Assembly (NCBI GenBank): GCA_020631735.1
Contig: CM036209.1
Location: 7,229,451-7,293,450, forward strand
Reading direction: 5' to 3'
From: Saccharum officinarum
Lineage: Eukaryota; Streptophyta; Magnoliopsida; Poales; Poaceae
Length of the DNA stretch: 64,000 nt
This document shows, piece by piece, positions 1 to 10,268 of the stretch. The notes below the pieces were generated by a model that worked only from the letters and a program-made list of their open reading frames with translations, made no database searches and was not told the DNA's origin. The position numbers were made by a program, and so were the translations under genes. How positions within the stretch are numbered: the first letter of the stretch is position 1; each line of letters begins with the position of its first letter.

Positions 1-381
1 TACAAAGTTGTATAACTCATCAAGATGTATAATTTTTGTTTTGGTCATTTCTTCATATGACAAAGTGAAAGTAAGTTTGTTCATAAATCGTACATCTCTC
101 TCTGGTAGTTTATGAAACTACAAGAGAGATATATAAGATTTGTGAACAATATTAGAACCAACGTGTCGGATGCACAAATGATCAAACAACCAAAATAAAC
201 TTTGTAGATCTCGAAAAGTTATGAAAATTTGTAGTTGAAAACTTTTTAATTTAAAATTATTTTGTCATGCAAAACTGCATCTGAATTTCAAAAATTTAAA
301 ATTTGAATTTTTCAAAAGACCTCGGATGGAAAAACAACCAAAATAAACTTTGTAGATCTCGAAAAGTTATGAAACTTTGTA

Positions 382-624
382 GGGCCTGTTTAGTTGCCCA
401 TGCAACCCAAAAAAGTTTGCACAGTACCTGTCACATCGAATCTTGCGGCACATGCATGGAGTACTAAATGTAGACGAAAGAAAAAACTAATTACACAGTT
501 TAGTTGTAAATCACGAGACAAATCTTTTGAGCCTAATTAGTCCATGATTGGACACAAATTGCCAAATAAAACGAAAAGTGCTACAGTAGCCGAACCCAAA
601 TTTTTTCACCAACTAAACAACCCC
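382..624. mobile_element. Tourist-like (PIF/Harbinger) MITE nested in the CACTA element
   Basis: The 243-bp element starts GGGCCTGTTTAGTTG and ends CAACTAAACAACCCC, giving 15-bp inverted repeats with two mismatches. It is flanked by the direct repeat GTA (379-381 and 625-627). A second copy of the surrounding CACTA sequence near 217-240 reads straight through this point without the insert, which gives an internal empty-site comparison. It has no coding capacity. Confidence 0.85.
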
Positions 625-838
625 GTAGTTGACAAGTTTTTGATTTGAATTCATTTAGTGCCTCAAACAAGCAATTTTTTTTTTCTATTTTTTTGGGTTT
701 TGCCAAGTGTTTGTTTTTAACACTTGCAAAAATGTGCTACGATCCAAACCCCTCAAACGGTGCTCTCCCATTGCTCCAAACCCCTCAGCCCCGGATCCCC
801 CTCTCTCCCTCCCCCATCGGATAAGGCAGAGAGGCCGA

Positions 839-898
839 TCTCTCCCTCACTCTCTCTCTCCCTCCCTCCCTCCCTCCCTTAGTCTCTCTCTCCCTCCG
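839..898. repeat. CT-rich low-complexity tract
   Basis: A run of CTCTCC and CCCT units inside the CACTA element. It generates spurious long reading frames on both strands. Confidence 0.8.
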
Positions 899-1179
899 AC
901 GGGCCGTGGACGCGGCGGAGAAGTGCGAGGAGGAGTCCTCCACCGTCGCCGTGGGGCACCAGCGAGGGCCTCGAGCTTGCCTGCACGGCAGAGCTTGCCC
1001 CCGCGGCCGGAGGACCAGCCTGCGCGGGCGGACGACCTCGGCGGCGGCGTGGCCTCGAGCGCCGCCCGACAGGGCCACCAGCGGCGGCCGGCGGTGCACG
1101 GACGGCCAGCTTCGGCGGATGTGGTGGTGGTGGCGGCGGACGTGGTAGCTGTTTTTTTTTTATTTTTTCCAAAAAATCT

Positions 1180-1456
1180 TCACCGAGTGTCAGTTTGGCG
1201 GACGTGGTGGCTGTTTTTTTTTCCGAATTTTTTTTACCAAGTGTTAGTTTAACACACGACAAACTCTTTGTCGAGTGCCTGACAAAAAGCACACGACAAA
1301 CTCTTTGCCGAGTGTCCGATAAAAAACACTCGGCAAAGAGCTCTTTGCCGTCAAAAGTTTAGCCGTGTGCCCTATGCCGAGAGTGGCACTCGGCAAAGCC
1401 TTTGCCGAGTGCATTTGAGGCTTTGCCGAGTGCCCCTGGCACACGGCAAATCTGTC
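1180..1456. repeat. CACTA subterminal repeat array (TTTGCCGAGTG type)
   Basis: Multiple direct and inverted copies of a roughly 11-bp unit (tttgccgagtg, cactcggcaaa) are packed before the terminal CACTA motif. In En/Spm elements such subterminal units are transposase binding sites; that role here is inferred from family knowledge. Confidence 0.75.
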
Positions 1457-1940
1457 GAGTCCGGTAGTGTCAAACATCATTTTTTAGGAAAGTCTTCAGG
1501 CATCAAATGAGCAAGGTTAGAATTTGCAAGTAATAATTTAATAACGAACTAAGACTGGTTTGTGAACGATCTCAAATCCTTGGATGCTCTACACTTCTCA
1601 ATAAAGCTCTTCATTATTTTGCCTCTGTATGCAATTTTAGCTTTCTTCTGTATAGTCTTCATCATGCATCAAATGAACAAGGTTAGAATTAATCCATCCT
1701 CTCAAGAGCCAAGAGTACGGCAATAGGCTATAGCACAAAACATGAGCATATCTGGCCCAACCCAGGCAGAGCCCACCCCATGGCTGCAATAGGGCCAGGC
1801 TTTGACATAGGTAGCCAAGCCCAATTTCTTTTGCCTATTGTTTCAATTATTATGCAATAATAAGAAAGAGCGGGCAGCCCAACCAAAACTAGGCCTGACA
1901 AGGAAAAGTAGGCCCAACCTTGACCAATGGGTAGGTCGAG

Positions 1941-2390
1941 CTAACTTGTAAATTCCATTCCGGAGGTCATTCCGTTTTGGCTATTGGAATGAGACATTCC
2001 GGTATCGGCCCATACCGGTGTACCATTCCGGACTTTATAATAATAATAATATATAAATAAACTTATACATAAATATACATATAAATATATTTTAACTTAA
2101 CTTATGGCGTAATTAACATTTTTACCAAACTAAAATATCATTTAACAAGTTCATAAGACCTTATTTCAAAGTTTAAACTCTAAAGTTCATACATGGAAAA
2201 ATATAATATATGCAGCCACGACCGGTATTGACCGGTATTGGCCGGTATTGACCGGTATTTGATCTGTATTGACCGGCATTGACCGGTATTTGACCCGGTA
2301 CGGGATTGTGGCTCTTCTATACCGGTTTAGGGGCCGGTACGAGGTATTTCGGCCATTCCGGCCGGTACCGGAATGAAATTCATAACTATG
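1941..2390. mobile_element. Non-autonomous hAT element, 450 bp, with 8-bp TSD
   Basis: The 8-bp direct repeat AGGTCGAG is exact at 1933-1940 and 2391-2398. Between them the ends CTAACTTGTAAATTCCATTC and (reverse complement of the right end) CATAGTTATGAATTTCATTC form imperfect inverted repeats. The 8-bp duplication and short imperfect inverted repeats are the hAT signature. The interior is AT-rich with a CCGGTATT-type minisatellite at 2218-2300 and CCGG-rich sequence near both ends. There is no transposase. Confidence 0.85.
2218..2300. repeat. GACCGGTATT minisatellite inside the hAT element
   Basis: About seven tandem 10- to 11-bp units (accggtattg, ggccggtatt, gaccggcatt and variants). Similar CCGGTAT pieces also lie near both termini of the host element (1990-2030, 2320-2375). 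Confidence 0.8.
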
Positions 2391-2398
2391 AGGTCGAG

Positions 2399-3310
2399 CC
2401 GTGACTTTTGTCGGCTCCGCCCAGTGTGCAAAAATGATTAAATCTATTTAGTTTTATAACCCAAAGCGAACACATATCGCTCAAAGATAACTTTGGATGC
2501 TTTGATAAGGGTCATTTGCAAAAGATTCCAACTGTTTGTAAGAATGCCACTGGAATTTCAGTTCTGATTATGTCTTTGCAATTTCCTAAAAGCAAGATTA
2601 TTGCAATGATGGTTGTTGAAAGCGGTAGCATATTTTGCAAGAACTCCCTTTAACAAAAGAGTCGAGGATGGGAAATATACATGGCAATTCCTATGAAAGC
2701 AACGCAATCAAACATAGGCGATGGATTGTACGGTGTTATATTTTTTATTCCTCAATTGTAAAACCGTCGATGGAGTCGTTATCTGCCAGTACACTGTGTG
2801 AAACGTCAAACGTGTAGATATATATATGGTGCGGTAATAAAAAAAAACTTTTCCAACATACTGCACAATGTGGCTGCAAATGCAAGGGATGATGAAGTGT
2901 AGTCGAGCTATGTCTTTTCGTGTGGATCTGCCATTGCTATATCATCTCTAGTGGATCAATAATTCAATAGTATTTTTTTGTTGTTTTACCATGGACCAAA
3001 TGTATCTAGTTGTAGGCAGAATTTAGGCCATCCTCTTACTAAGTTGAACGGGAAAAAGTTCTAAAAGGATATTCCTATTTCATACATGCCTCTGCTCGCT
3101 CCATCACAAAATAACTGCACATCTCATTTTTTTAAGGAACCAAACTTTTTCTTTTATGTTTGATAGAAAACATTATCAACATTTGTATCCTAATATGTTT
3201 ATTAGCAAATATATTCCACTATTAATCTAATAGTACTTATTACACATTATAAATATTATTAGTATATATTTGACTAAACATAAAATAGTTTGATTCCTCA
3301 AAAACAAGAC
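2399..3310. other. Intergenic, no feature recognised
   Basis: AT-rich sequence with only short chance reading frames (for example 2635-2817). I see no homology, splice pattern or terminal repeats here. Confidence 0.5.
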
Positions 3311-3329
3311 ATATTTATTTTTGGAAATG

Positions 3330-4545
3330 CTTCCTATAAGGCGTCTGACCGTCCAGACGCTAGCTTCTCAGGCCTGCGGATGCTCCCATTGGTGAGCCAC
3401 GACGCCCTATGGCCCAACACTCGGATCCGCTTGTCCACACGGCCCAATTGAATCCGCTCGTCCAACCCACCACATCCGCAGCGCTACGACCACGCTCCAC
3501 CACGACTGCGCCGCCACTGCCCTCCACGGCTTCACTGCGACTGTGTCACTTTGGCGTTCTCCACGGCATCTGGGCGCTCGCCGGCCATCCCACCCGTCCT
3601 TTGTGTCATCACCGGCTCGCTGCCCCACCTTAGCCTCTGTGCGCTACCACCTAGCCCCACGACCACGCCGCAACTGGGCTCCACCAAGACCGTGCCACCA
3701 CGGTGTTCGAGCGCCTGCCGGTCATCCCACCCACCCTCTACATCGTTCGTCACGCCGCCCCCCACCTTTACCTCTGTGCACCGCCACCTAGCTCCACACT
3801 ACTGACGAGCTCTACAATGGTGAACTCCACACGTCGACGAGCCTCCATTCGCCTAAGCAGCAATGAGATGTTGCGCTAAAAGCGCTTGTTGCAAACATAT
3901 GTTTCAAGTGTTTCAGGTGTTTTATTTGGATGTTATAAAAATAGATCTGGATGTTGCATTTGTTGCAATGGCTACACACATGTATGTTGCAAGTGTATGT
4001 TCTAAATGTTTCATCTGTTTTGGATATATGTTGAAATTGTTTCATCTGGGTGTTGCAAAAGTAGATGGATGTTGCATATGTTGCAATAGCTATGTTGCAA
4101 GTGTATGTTCTAAATGTTTCAGACATATGTTGCAGTTGTTTAATCTGAGTGTTGCAAAAGTGTGGTCGTGCTGCTACCCGAGCAGTGTGGCGGCTGCTGG
4201 TCTGCCATGATGGATGACCATAGGAAGCAGACGAAGGGGACCTCCAGTGACGACGGCGTGGTCGCCAACAGGTGGAGGTTGGACTCCTGCGGGGGCGTGA
4301 GAGGCACGGTAGATGCCTTGGTGACGCCGCGGACATGGAGAAGGCAGGTTGCTGTGGCTCCCTGGCGTATGGGCCGATGGCAAAGATGGAGGCCGCAGAT
4401 GCGGGGAGCAGCAGGGACAGGATGCTGTGGGTGACACGGGCGCGACGGGGATGGGACCTCGCTGGCGCAGCCAAAGGCCGAACGGTAATAGGTACGGTGG
4501 ATTGGGCGGGATGGGGCGCGGGCGTATGACGTCCCGGCGCTAGCT
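3330..4545. mobile_element. Probable non-autonomous DNA transposon (Mutator-like?), repeat-rich
   Basis: GC-rich flanks (3330-3840 and 4170-4540), containing ccgtccagacgctagc near the left and gtcccggcgctagc near the right, enclose an AT-rich core with two roughly 110-bp-spaced copies of a unit beginning gttgcaagtgtatgttctaa (about 3985 and 4095). This tgttgcaa/tgtttca core is common in grass Mutator-like MITEs. I could not define exact termini or a target duplication, so the class is a guess. Overlapping frames on both strands here are GC-driven shadows. Confidence 0.4.
3985..4165. repeat. Two imperfect direct repeats, about 110-bp spacing
   Basis: The run gttgcaagtgtatgttctaa followed by atgtttca occurs twice, each copy followed by a tgttgcaaaagt segment. 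Confidence 0.6.
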
Positions 4546-4630
4546 ACTTTGATTTATTTTAGAGGGAGTAGCTTTCAAATTACGGTGGTATGGCCCCGTT
4601 ATTATGTCCCCTATGGACTTAGCTTATCCA

Positions 4631-4736
4631 GCCTGTTCATCAGCGCTTATCAACCAACCATTCAACAATATTTTTCTCTTACAACAAATCATCATCAGCC
4701 AGAATCAGCCAGCTAAAAACCATCCAGCGAATAGGG
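4631..4736. mobile_element. Short MITE, copy 1 of a family seen three times in the window
   Basis: Begins gcctgttcatcagcgcttat and ends agcgaataggg. It shares the layout cctgtt..gctta / tttttctctyacaacaa / agcgaatagg with the element at 4862-4975, and related sequence in opposite orientation with 58012-58135. It is about 105 bp and non-coding. Confidence 0.6.
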
Positions 4737-4861
4737 TGAAATCATCTCCTTCAGTTTCCTCCTTGTACTCGAACTCTGACAACTTTAAAGCCAAGTAAAT
4801 GTTAAAATATCACTCGGAGAGCACTCTTTAAAATTGTTTCTACAGCCCTAGAATAATACAA

Positions 4862-4975
4862 CCTGTTTGCTTGAGCTTTCAGCCGCTTATTTCTAGCCAG
4901 CTAACAGTGTTTTTCTCTCACAACAAACCAGCCAACGATACTTTCAGTCGCTTATTTTCAGCCAAGCGAATAGGC
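4862..4975. mobile_element. Short MITE, copy 2 of the same family
   Basis: Begins cctgtttgcttgagctttca and ends aagcgaataggc. The ends are inverted copies of one another (cctgtttgctt versus cctattcgctt). It lies about 125 bp downstream of copy 1 in the same orientation. Confidence 0.6.
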
Positions 4976-5171
4976 TAATAAGCGTATTCTGTATATGGAA
5001 AATCTTATATTTTATTCAACAATTATTGAAATATATATAACCTACATTAGATGGAGGCCCTAGTAATCATAATTGCTATAAAGCTCGCACCACGTTGAGC
5101 CACATCATTAACATTTGACAGCCGTCAGATCAAACTCATGCTTCCGCCCCAACTGAATATGAAGGATCGCT

Positions 5172-5358
5172 CTATCTTTCCGGAACAACCAGGTGGGTGG
5201 GCACAGCTGCTCAAGGACGGCGAGTGGGTGCACGTACGTGCTGCCCATATGCGCCACTACGTCGTGGTCAAACTAGGGGACCAACTAGAGGCGATCAGCA
5301 ACGGCAGTAGGTACTAAGGTACACATACAGGAGCGTGATGCACAGCCCGACGGGTTAA
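5172..5358 (+). pseudogene. ACC-oxidase-like (2-oxoglutarate/Fe(II) dioxygenase) exon fragment
   Basis: Conceptual translation gives short blocks typical of the C-terminal half of plant 1-aminocyclopropane-1-carboxylate oxidase. A VGG block lies at the left in one frame, then [27 protein letters not shown] in a second, then YRSVMHSPTG in a third. ACC oxidase makes ethylene from ACC. In intact enzymes the RSVMH(R) block supplies an iron-binding histidine. Here at least two frameshifts separate the blocks, there is no start and the C-terminus is missing, so this is a decayed fragment. I see no flanking exons. Confidence 0.75.
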
Positions 5359-5587
5359 CGTATAATATTACTTACCTGCACATATTTCAATTTGCTTTGG
5401 AGGTAACCAGACCTGTCACCGTGAAATGATTCGATGCATTTTGCTCATTTCTACAAGGAGTACATGAGGCCATTAACATTACTGCAAGACATCACACTAT
5501 ATTTTTGATTAATATGTGCATGTTCATACTTCATATACAAGCTAAGAGAAATCGCTTTTTCGCCGCTACAACAGTGTGTTTTCTGGA
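5359..5587. other. Intergenic, no feature recognised
   Basis: AT-rich spacer between the ACC-oxidase fragment and the retrotransposon insertion point. No coding or repeat signal is seen. Confidence 0.4.
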
Positions 5588-5592
5588 GAAAT
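5588..5592. repeat. Target-site duplication GAAAT, left
   Basis: GAAAT directly precedes the left LTR and recurs at 27338-27342 directly after the right LTR, so the two outermost LTRs bound one insertion event. Confidence 0.8.
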
Positions 5593-6388
5593 TGTTGATG
5601 CAAAAGTAGATCTGCAAACACAAAGGGCTAATACCCGAAATCGATATCCAAAGCGTGCCAGTCGATTTGACCTGTTAATCGATAAGGATGAAGATACGAG
5701 CACTTTGGTCCTGACAACAGCGATACGCCCGGAAGTCACGGCCAAGAGGTACTCACGCGAAACTTGAGGATCGCCGAAGATTGCACTGGAGCAATGCAAC
5801 TCGCCGAATCGATGAGAACTCGTAAAAAAGAAAAATATGCAAATTGACGAAGTCATCGAAAGTAGATGTAAATAAGAATAAAAAAGCTGTTTTGATGTAT
5901 TGATTGATCTCCTTTTTACATTGCCCTTCACCCTATATTTATATCCTGATCTACAGAAATGTAACCAAATACGACTAGGACACTAAACCCAAATCTATGG
6001 AAACACATGACTTTGATACAACTCAGACTCTAATAAACGTATATAAGGAAATTAACTCCTATCTTATTCCATAGTCCGCCTCAGTCACGATGGTATTCTC
6101 ATCGACCTCCTTCTTATCGGCACAATCCCTGTTCCATCGGCAGCAACCTTCAAGATCCTTCCATCAGTACATCCCCTATTTTATCGGCAGCAGTCTTCAA
6201 ACCATCTTTCATCGGCATCGGCAATAATACCCTTAACCTTATTGGCAACATTTCAATTTGAACCCGTACGCCGCTACCACTAATAAGCAAACTCATTTTC
6301 ATCAGCTATCAATTTACACAATAATCTTTCCTCTGCTGATTAGCCCTTCCTGACCATCTTGACACGTGCTAAAAAAACGATGTCAACA
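5593..6388 (-). repeat. Left LTR (3' LTR of the minus-strand element)
   Basis: 796 bp, from TGTTGATGCAAAAG to GATGTCAACA. Homologous to 17196-17785 and 26519-27337. It lacks one roughly 20-bp catcggca unit that the right LTR has. The minus-strand TATA sequence TATAAATATAG lies at about 5933-5944. Confidence 0.9.
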
Positions 6389-6400
6389 CATGCCCCCCAA
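6389..6400 (-). other. Polypurine tract
   Basis: On the minus strand TTGGGGGGCATG abuts the LTR start TGTTGACATC. A purine-rich run directly upstream of the 3' LTR is the primer site for plus-strand DNA synthesis in LTR elements. It fixes the element orientation as minus. Confidence 0.8.
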
Positions 6401-6433
6401 TTTCGGAGTATAAGATATTGATGCTCCGAAATT
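6399..6433. other. 10-bp perfect inverted repeat next to the polypurine tract
   Basis: aatttcggag (6399-6408) and ctccgaaatt (6424-6433) are exact inverted copies separated by 15 bases. In the sense (minus) RNA this is a hairpin immediately upstream of the polypurine tract. The function is unknown. Confidence 0.7.
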
Positions 6434-6821
6434 TACTCCAGATAATGCCTGCTATTACCTATTTTTCAACCCATTCTCCAAGCATAACATGATCTGTTAC
6501 CAGATTTAATCAAATCTAGATCTAATCCATGTATCTCAGTAAATATCGCATAGTTTCCAACTGTTTTTTTTGCCTCAATTACGGTTGAGATACCAAAATA
6601 ACAATCCATTGGCAAGATCTTATCACAGCAACATCACCATTTTAGAACTGAAAGATCCTGTATCAAAATATCCTTCAAGTCCTGACTACTTGCCATGCCA
6701 TCAAATCTTCTGTACAATCCCTTGATTGTCGTGCGAACAGTTACCATATCTATCTGAACCACCTCGATCCATCCGCGTACGGCATAGAGATAAGTCAAGA
6801 ATACCCTTACCCCAAATGACT

Positions 6822-6830
6822 TATAAATAG
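6822..6830 (+). promoter_or_regulatory. TATA box for the antisense plant-mobile-domain gene
   Basis: TATAAATAG on the plus strand, followed by a CT-rich leader typical of plant 5' UTRs, about 350 bp before the chosen ATG at 7177. It suggests the plus-strand gene has its own promoter inside the retrotransposon. Confidence 0.6.
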
Positions 6831-7176
6831 ATTTCTCCGAACTGCTCATCTTCTACCTTCAAATCGCAACCTTTGGCATTCTCTCTCCGGCGGCAACCCT
6901 AACTGCGCATCCTCAACCCACCAGAGCTCCTTCCATCGTCATTTTCCAATCTCCAGCTCGTGCCTTCATCCTTCTCGAAACAATGGTGGTCAACTTCAAC
7001 GTCCCTACGATTCGTTCTTTTTTTATTACTTTTACTTCGACCCTTCTGGCCCCTTGCGAATTCTTACGGTTGGTATTTTTTCTACTTCTTCCATTCTCTT
7101 GATCTTCCAAACTCAGGAACTACGCAACACACTGGTTATTCCAACCAACCAACCTCCCCTCCATTGCCTAGGTCTA

Positions 7177-10100
7177 ATGGGTGATCCAGATCCAACCGAC
7201 CTGATCAATGCAGAAGCTAATCATATTCCCTTCACAGCTCAAAATTTCTCTTTGAATCTATGGAAAGATACATTTCGATCATGGCCCAAACCTACCAAAG
7301 GGTGGAAAAACTGGTACTTGAGAGTAAACAGATCAATGCAAGTGTTCTGGGCAAAACGGAAGATAGATCAATGTATCAGGCTATCCATTGCCGATATGCA
7401 AATGAATGAATCCATGATGATAGCTGCTGCTCATTTTTGGTCAGATACCCCAAATACCTTCATGTTCGGTCATGGCCCATGTGCCCCTACTCTTGCCGAT
7501 GTATATATGCTCACCGGCTTGGATATCTCAACTGTTGATGAGGGCCACATTTTTGGCAGAAAAACTGAGTATAGAGTAAATACACGCAACATCGGCGGCT
7601 GGACAGGATACATCCAAGAGTACCAAAAAACTGGTACTGTCAATCAAAGGGAACACGCCATATTCCTGAACATGTGGCTGGAGAAGTTTATTTTCTGTGG
7701 TCGATCGGTAGGACCAACTAACGCCTTCCTCACAGCAGCGAAACTCTTGGCCAACGGTGTCAGATTCCCACTTGGCCGATACCTCCTGAGCTCAACTTAC
7801 CACCTTCTCCACCAAGTGTCTCAGAAGCTTCTACTTGGTGAACCCATCGGCAATCTGGGAGGCCCGTGGTGGTTCATCAATATGTGGTTAAACGCTCACA
7901 TGCATAAGCGTCTACAATGGGATTTCTTTGCCCAAGAATTCCCACGAGAGATTGCCAAAGATTACATCCTTGGAGATGATGAATCAGCAACACGCCCTCC
8001 TCTCAACTTCGGCGAAGCCATAATCATCCTTCCTGGAACAGAGTCCAATGAAGATGAAATTGGCAGGTTTTTTCAGAATTTCTACCATGGTCTCCCTCGT
8101 GATCTCAGAGCTTGGGTACCCTATATCGATGAGGATAACAAGTTCCCTCTTCTTTTTAATTTTACCGATAGTGATCTGAACCAAGATAATGATCTTATGA
8201 TGACTATTATTACCCCCAGAGCAATCCCAGTAAACACATTTAGCAGCGGGAAGAATTCCCATATCACTTATGAATTCTACAATCCATCGGCAGTGTCTCG
8301 CCAATTAGCCTTTGGGCAACTGCCAATCAAGCTATGCTTTGCCGATGTGATTAAGCCTAGAGAAATTATTACAACTGGAACTGAATGGAGTAGAGTAGTA
8401 AGACTTGCTCCTGATGCCGATATTTCAAATGTTGATCTCTCCGCCTGGTCACCAGTGTCTTTCATCACAGAGTCATATAAGCAATGGTGGCAAGAGTGGA
8501 AAGAACAGTTGTTTTCAACATCCGTTCATACATATCGGCACATGATCGATCCCGACTATGCTGTTCCTGACGATGCAGTAAGTTCCTTTTAACTTTTGTC
8601 TCTCTCCTTCCTTTTATATGTATATTGGTAACTAATATTCCCTAAAACAGGCCGATGATCTAGTTTCATCAATAAGCAAAAGTGGAAGACCCTTCAACCT
8701 CCATCCTATTTCTCCAGTCTCAATAATTGGCTACAACGCCCCTACCTTAGAGGCCTTAACCTTCCAGAGGACTCGCGCCAAAACTATCACCTCCAAACCA
8801 AGACTAGCAACATCCAGGGCCACTCCAATGGCTGCTGCTTAAAGCCTAATCAAGATTTTTAAGGTAATAACCTTGCTTACTTTGTTTTTCTATTGATGCA
8901 CACTATATTAACATATAACTATCAGGATGTGAGAGCTGCAGCTGGATCGTCATCAGCAACTCTTCCAATATCAAGCACCAGACCTCTACTTCTCCTTCGG
9001 AGGTATTTTCTTATTTTTACATTTTTTCTGTTAAATATCTAATCTTATACTCATTTTTTGCAGCAACAAACGGACACATCGGCAAGCACACCAAGCATGC
9101 AAGCTCCCCAATCAACACATGTCGATGCCCCCCAGCCAATTGTCGTTGAGGCCCAAACAAAGCGCAAAGCTTTAACCGATGCTGAAGCTCAACAAAAGCG
9201 ACATAAATCTACACCAGCCCCTTCATCCGCTCTAACACTTGTCAATCGACCCACTGATATAATTGAACAAACTGCTTCTTCTGTACAAGATACACCATCA
9301 GCCATTATACACCAAGGGCCGACTACTGATGAGGTCGTAGAAGACATTCCATCGGCATCCTCTGTCGATCCTTCGCATGATCTTTTTCAAGCCGCTCCCT
9401 CAAGCCAGGCTCAAGAAATTGCCCTGAAGCAGGTAAACCGATTAACTGTTTGGTTTATAATATCCCCAGACACCACAAATAGGATTCCTAACTCTCTTTA
9501 TTTCACAGGAACAAGATTCTCTCGATAGCTTATTTTCTTTTGCTATCGACGTCTCCGATGATGACGGAGAAGAGGCGAGTTCTTCCCTGGAATTGGGAAC
9601 AATATCGGCAAATACCTATGGCAAACTAGAAGTTCTCCTGAATCTGCTGCAACAAGATACTACTCAACTGGTGATCGATTCAGACCCTGCAAGGACCATC
9701 TTCAAAACAATCCGTGGCCAAGTCCCTGTCGATGTTGAAGAAATCATCTTCCCAGCAGTCCATCTGGAGAGCAGACAACTTCAATATCAAAAGGCTGTTC
9801 ATCGTATTGTCGACAGAGCAGCTCAGGCTCAACTTAAGGAAGAAATGCTGCAGCTGAAGCAAACTGCCGATGAGAAGCACAAAAGCATCGGCAACTTGCA
9901 AGCCTCCGGTGCTGATCTTAAACATAAAATCTTAGACCTATCGGTAAAAAGGGCAGCTCTGCTAGCCGAACTGGAAAAGGTTGAAACAGCCCTGACTCAA
10001 GCCAAGCAAGAAGAAGACCAGCTTCCTGACGCTATCAAGGTCCTTCAGCAAGAACGAGACGTCCAAGCTCGCAAGGCCTTGGTTCTCAAGAAGAAACTCA

Positions 10101-10201
10101 AGCCTGTGGAAGGAAGTACCGATAAAAATGCCAAGGAATTAAAAGAAACCGATGAAATTCGCCTAAGTGCGATATTGGCTATCCAAGCTTTGTTAAATTA
10201 G
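7177..10201 (+). CDS. Plant mobile domain (PMD) protein with C-terminal coiled coil, carried antisense in the retrotransposon (copy 1)
   Basis: Five exons in consistent phase: 7177-8577, 8651-8863, 8926-9002, 9064-9432 and 9509-10201. All introns start GT and end AG, and the first has a perfect GTAAGT donor. Exon 1 (about 467 residues) has the plant mobile (aminotransferase-like) domain layout, with HFW..TFMFGHGPCAPTLADV and a W-rich C-terminal part. Exons 3-4 are Ser/Pro/Thr-rich with a basic KRKALTDAEAQQKRHK patch. Exon 5 is a long coiled coil (leucine and Glu/Lys heptads) ending AIQALLN. It lies between integrase and the 3' LTR on the opposite strand, so its introns do not threaten the element's genomic RNA. 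The start at 7177 is the first ATG in frame; upstream in-frame sequence has none. Defects in this copy: an in-frame TAA at 8840-8842 (TCA in copy 2) and a 1-base loss in exon 3. PMD proteins include Arabidopsis MAIN/MAIL1, linked to silencing and genome stability; a role here is not established. Confidence 0.75.
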
Positions 10202-10268
10202 TGCATCGGCAATAATTGATACTTTGTTTTGACTCTAGCCGATAGGATTGTTATCGGCAATTACTCTT

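Larger units (their letters stand above)
1..1469. mobile_element. CACTA (En/Spm-type) DNA transposon, terminal part; other end outside window
   Basis: The right boundary is the inverted terminus TCCGGTAGTG at 1460-1469, which reads CACTACCGGA on the other strand, the hallmark CACTA end. Inside it lies a subterminal array of short units built on TTTGCCGAGTG and its complement (about 1180-1456), as in grass CACTA elements. Further in, AT-rich sequence repeats a stretch ending in tagatctcgaaaagttatg (about 201-230 and 351-372). The element runs off the left window edge, so the opposite terminus and the 3-bp target duplication cannot be checked. No transposase reading frame is visible here. Long overlapping frames at 700-1300 come from GC-rich, CT-rich low-complexity sequence and I do not call them genes. 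Confidence 0.8.

Noticed and set aside
707..1292. Several long overlapping frames on both strands
   Set aside because: They arise from CT-rich and CG-rich low-complexity sequence inside the CACTA end and have no domain or codon signature.
3407..4543. Many 60- to 220-codon frames on both strands
   Set aside because: GC-rich repeat flanks; all frames open on both strands, no recognisable motif, and the region looks like a transposable element.
7054..7176. Upstream extension of the PMD exon 1 frame
   Set aside because: It has no ATG; the sequence is leader-like and the first in-frame ATG is at 7177.
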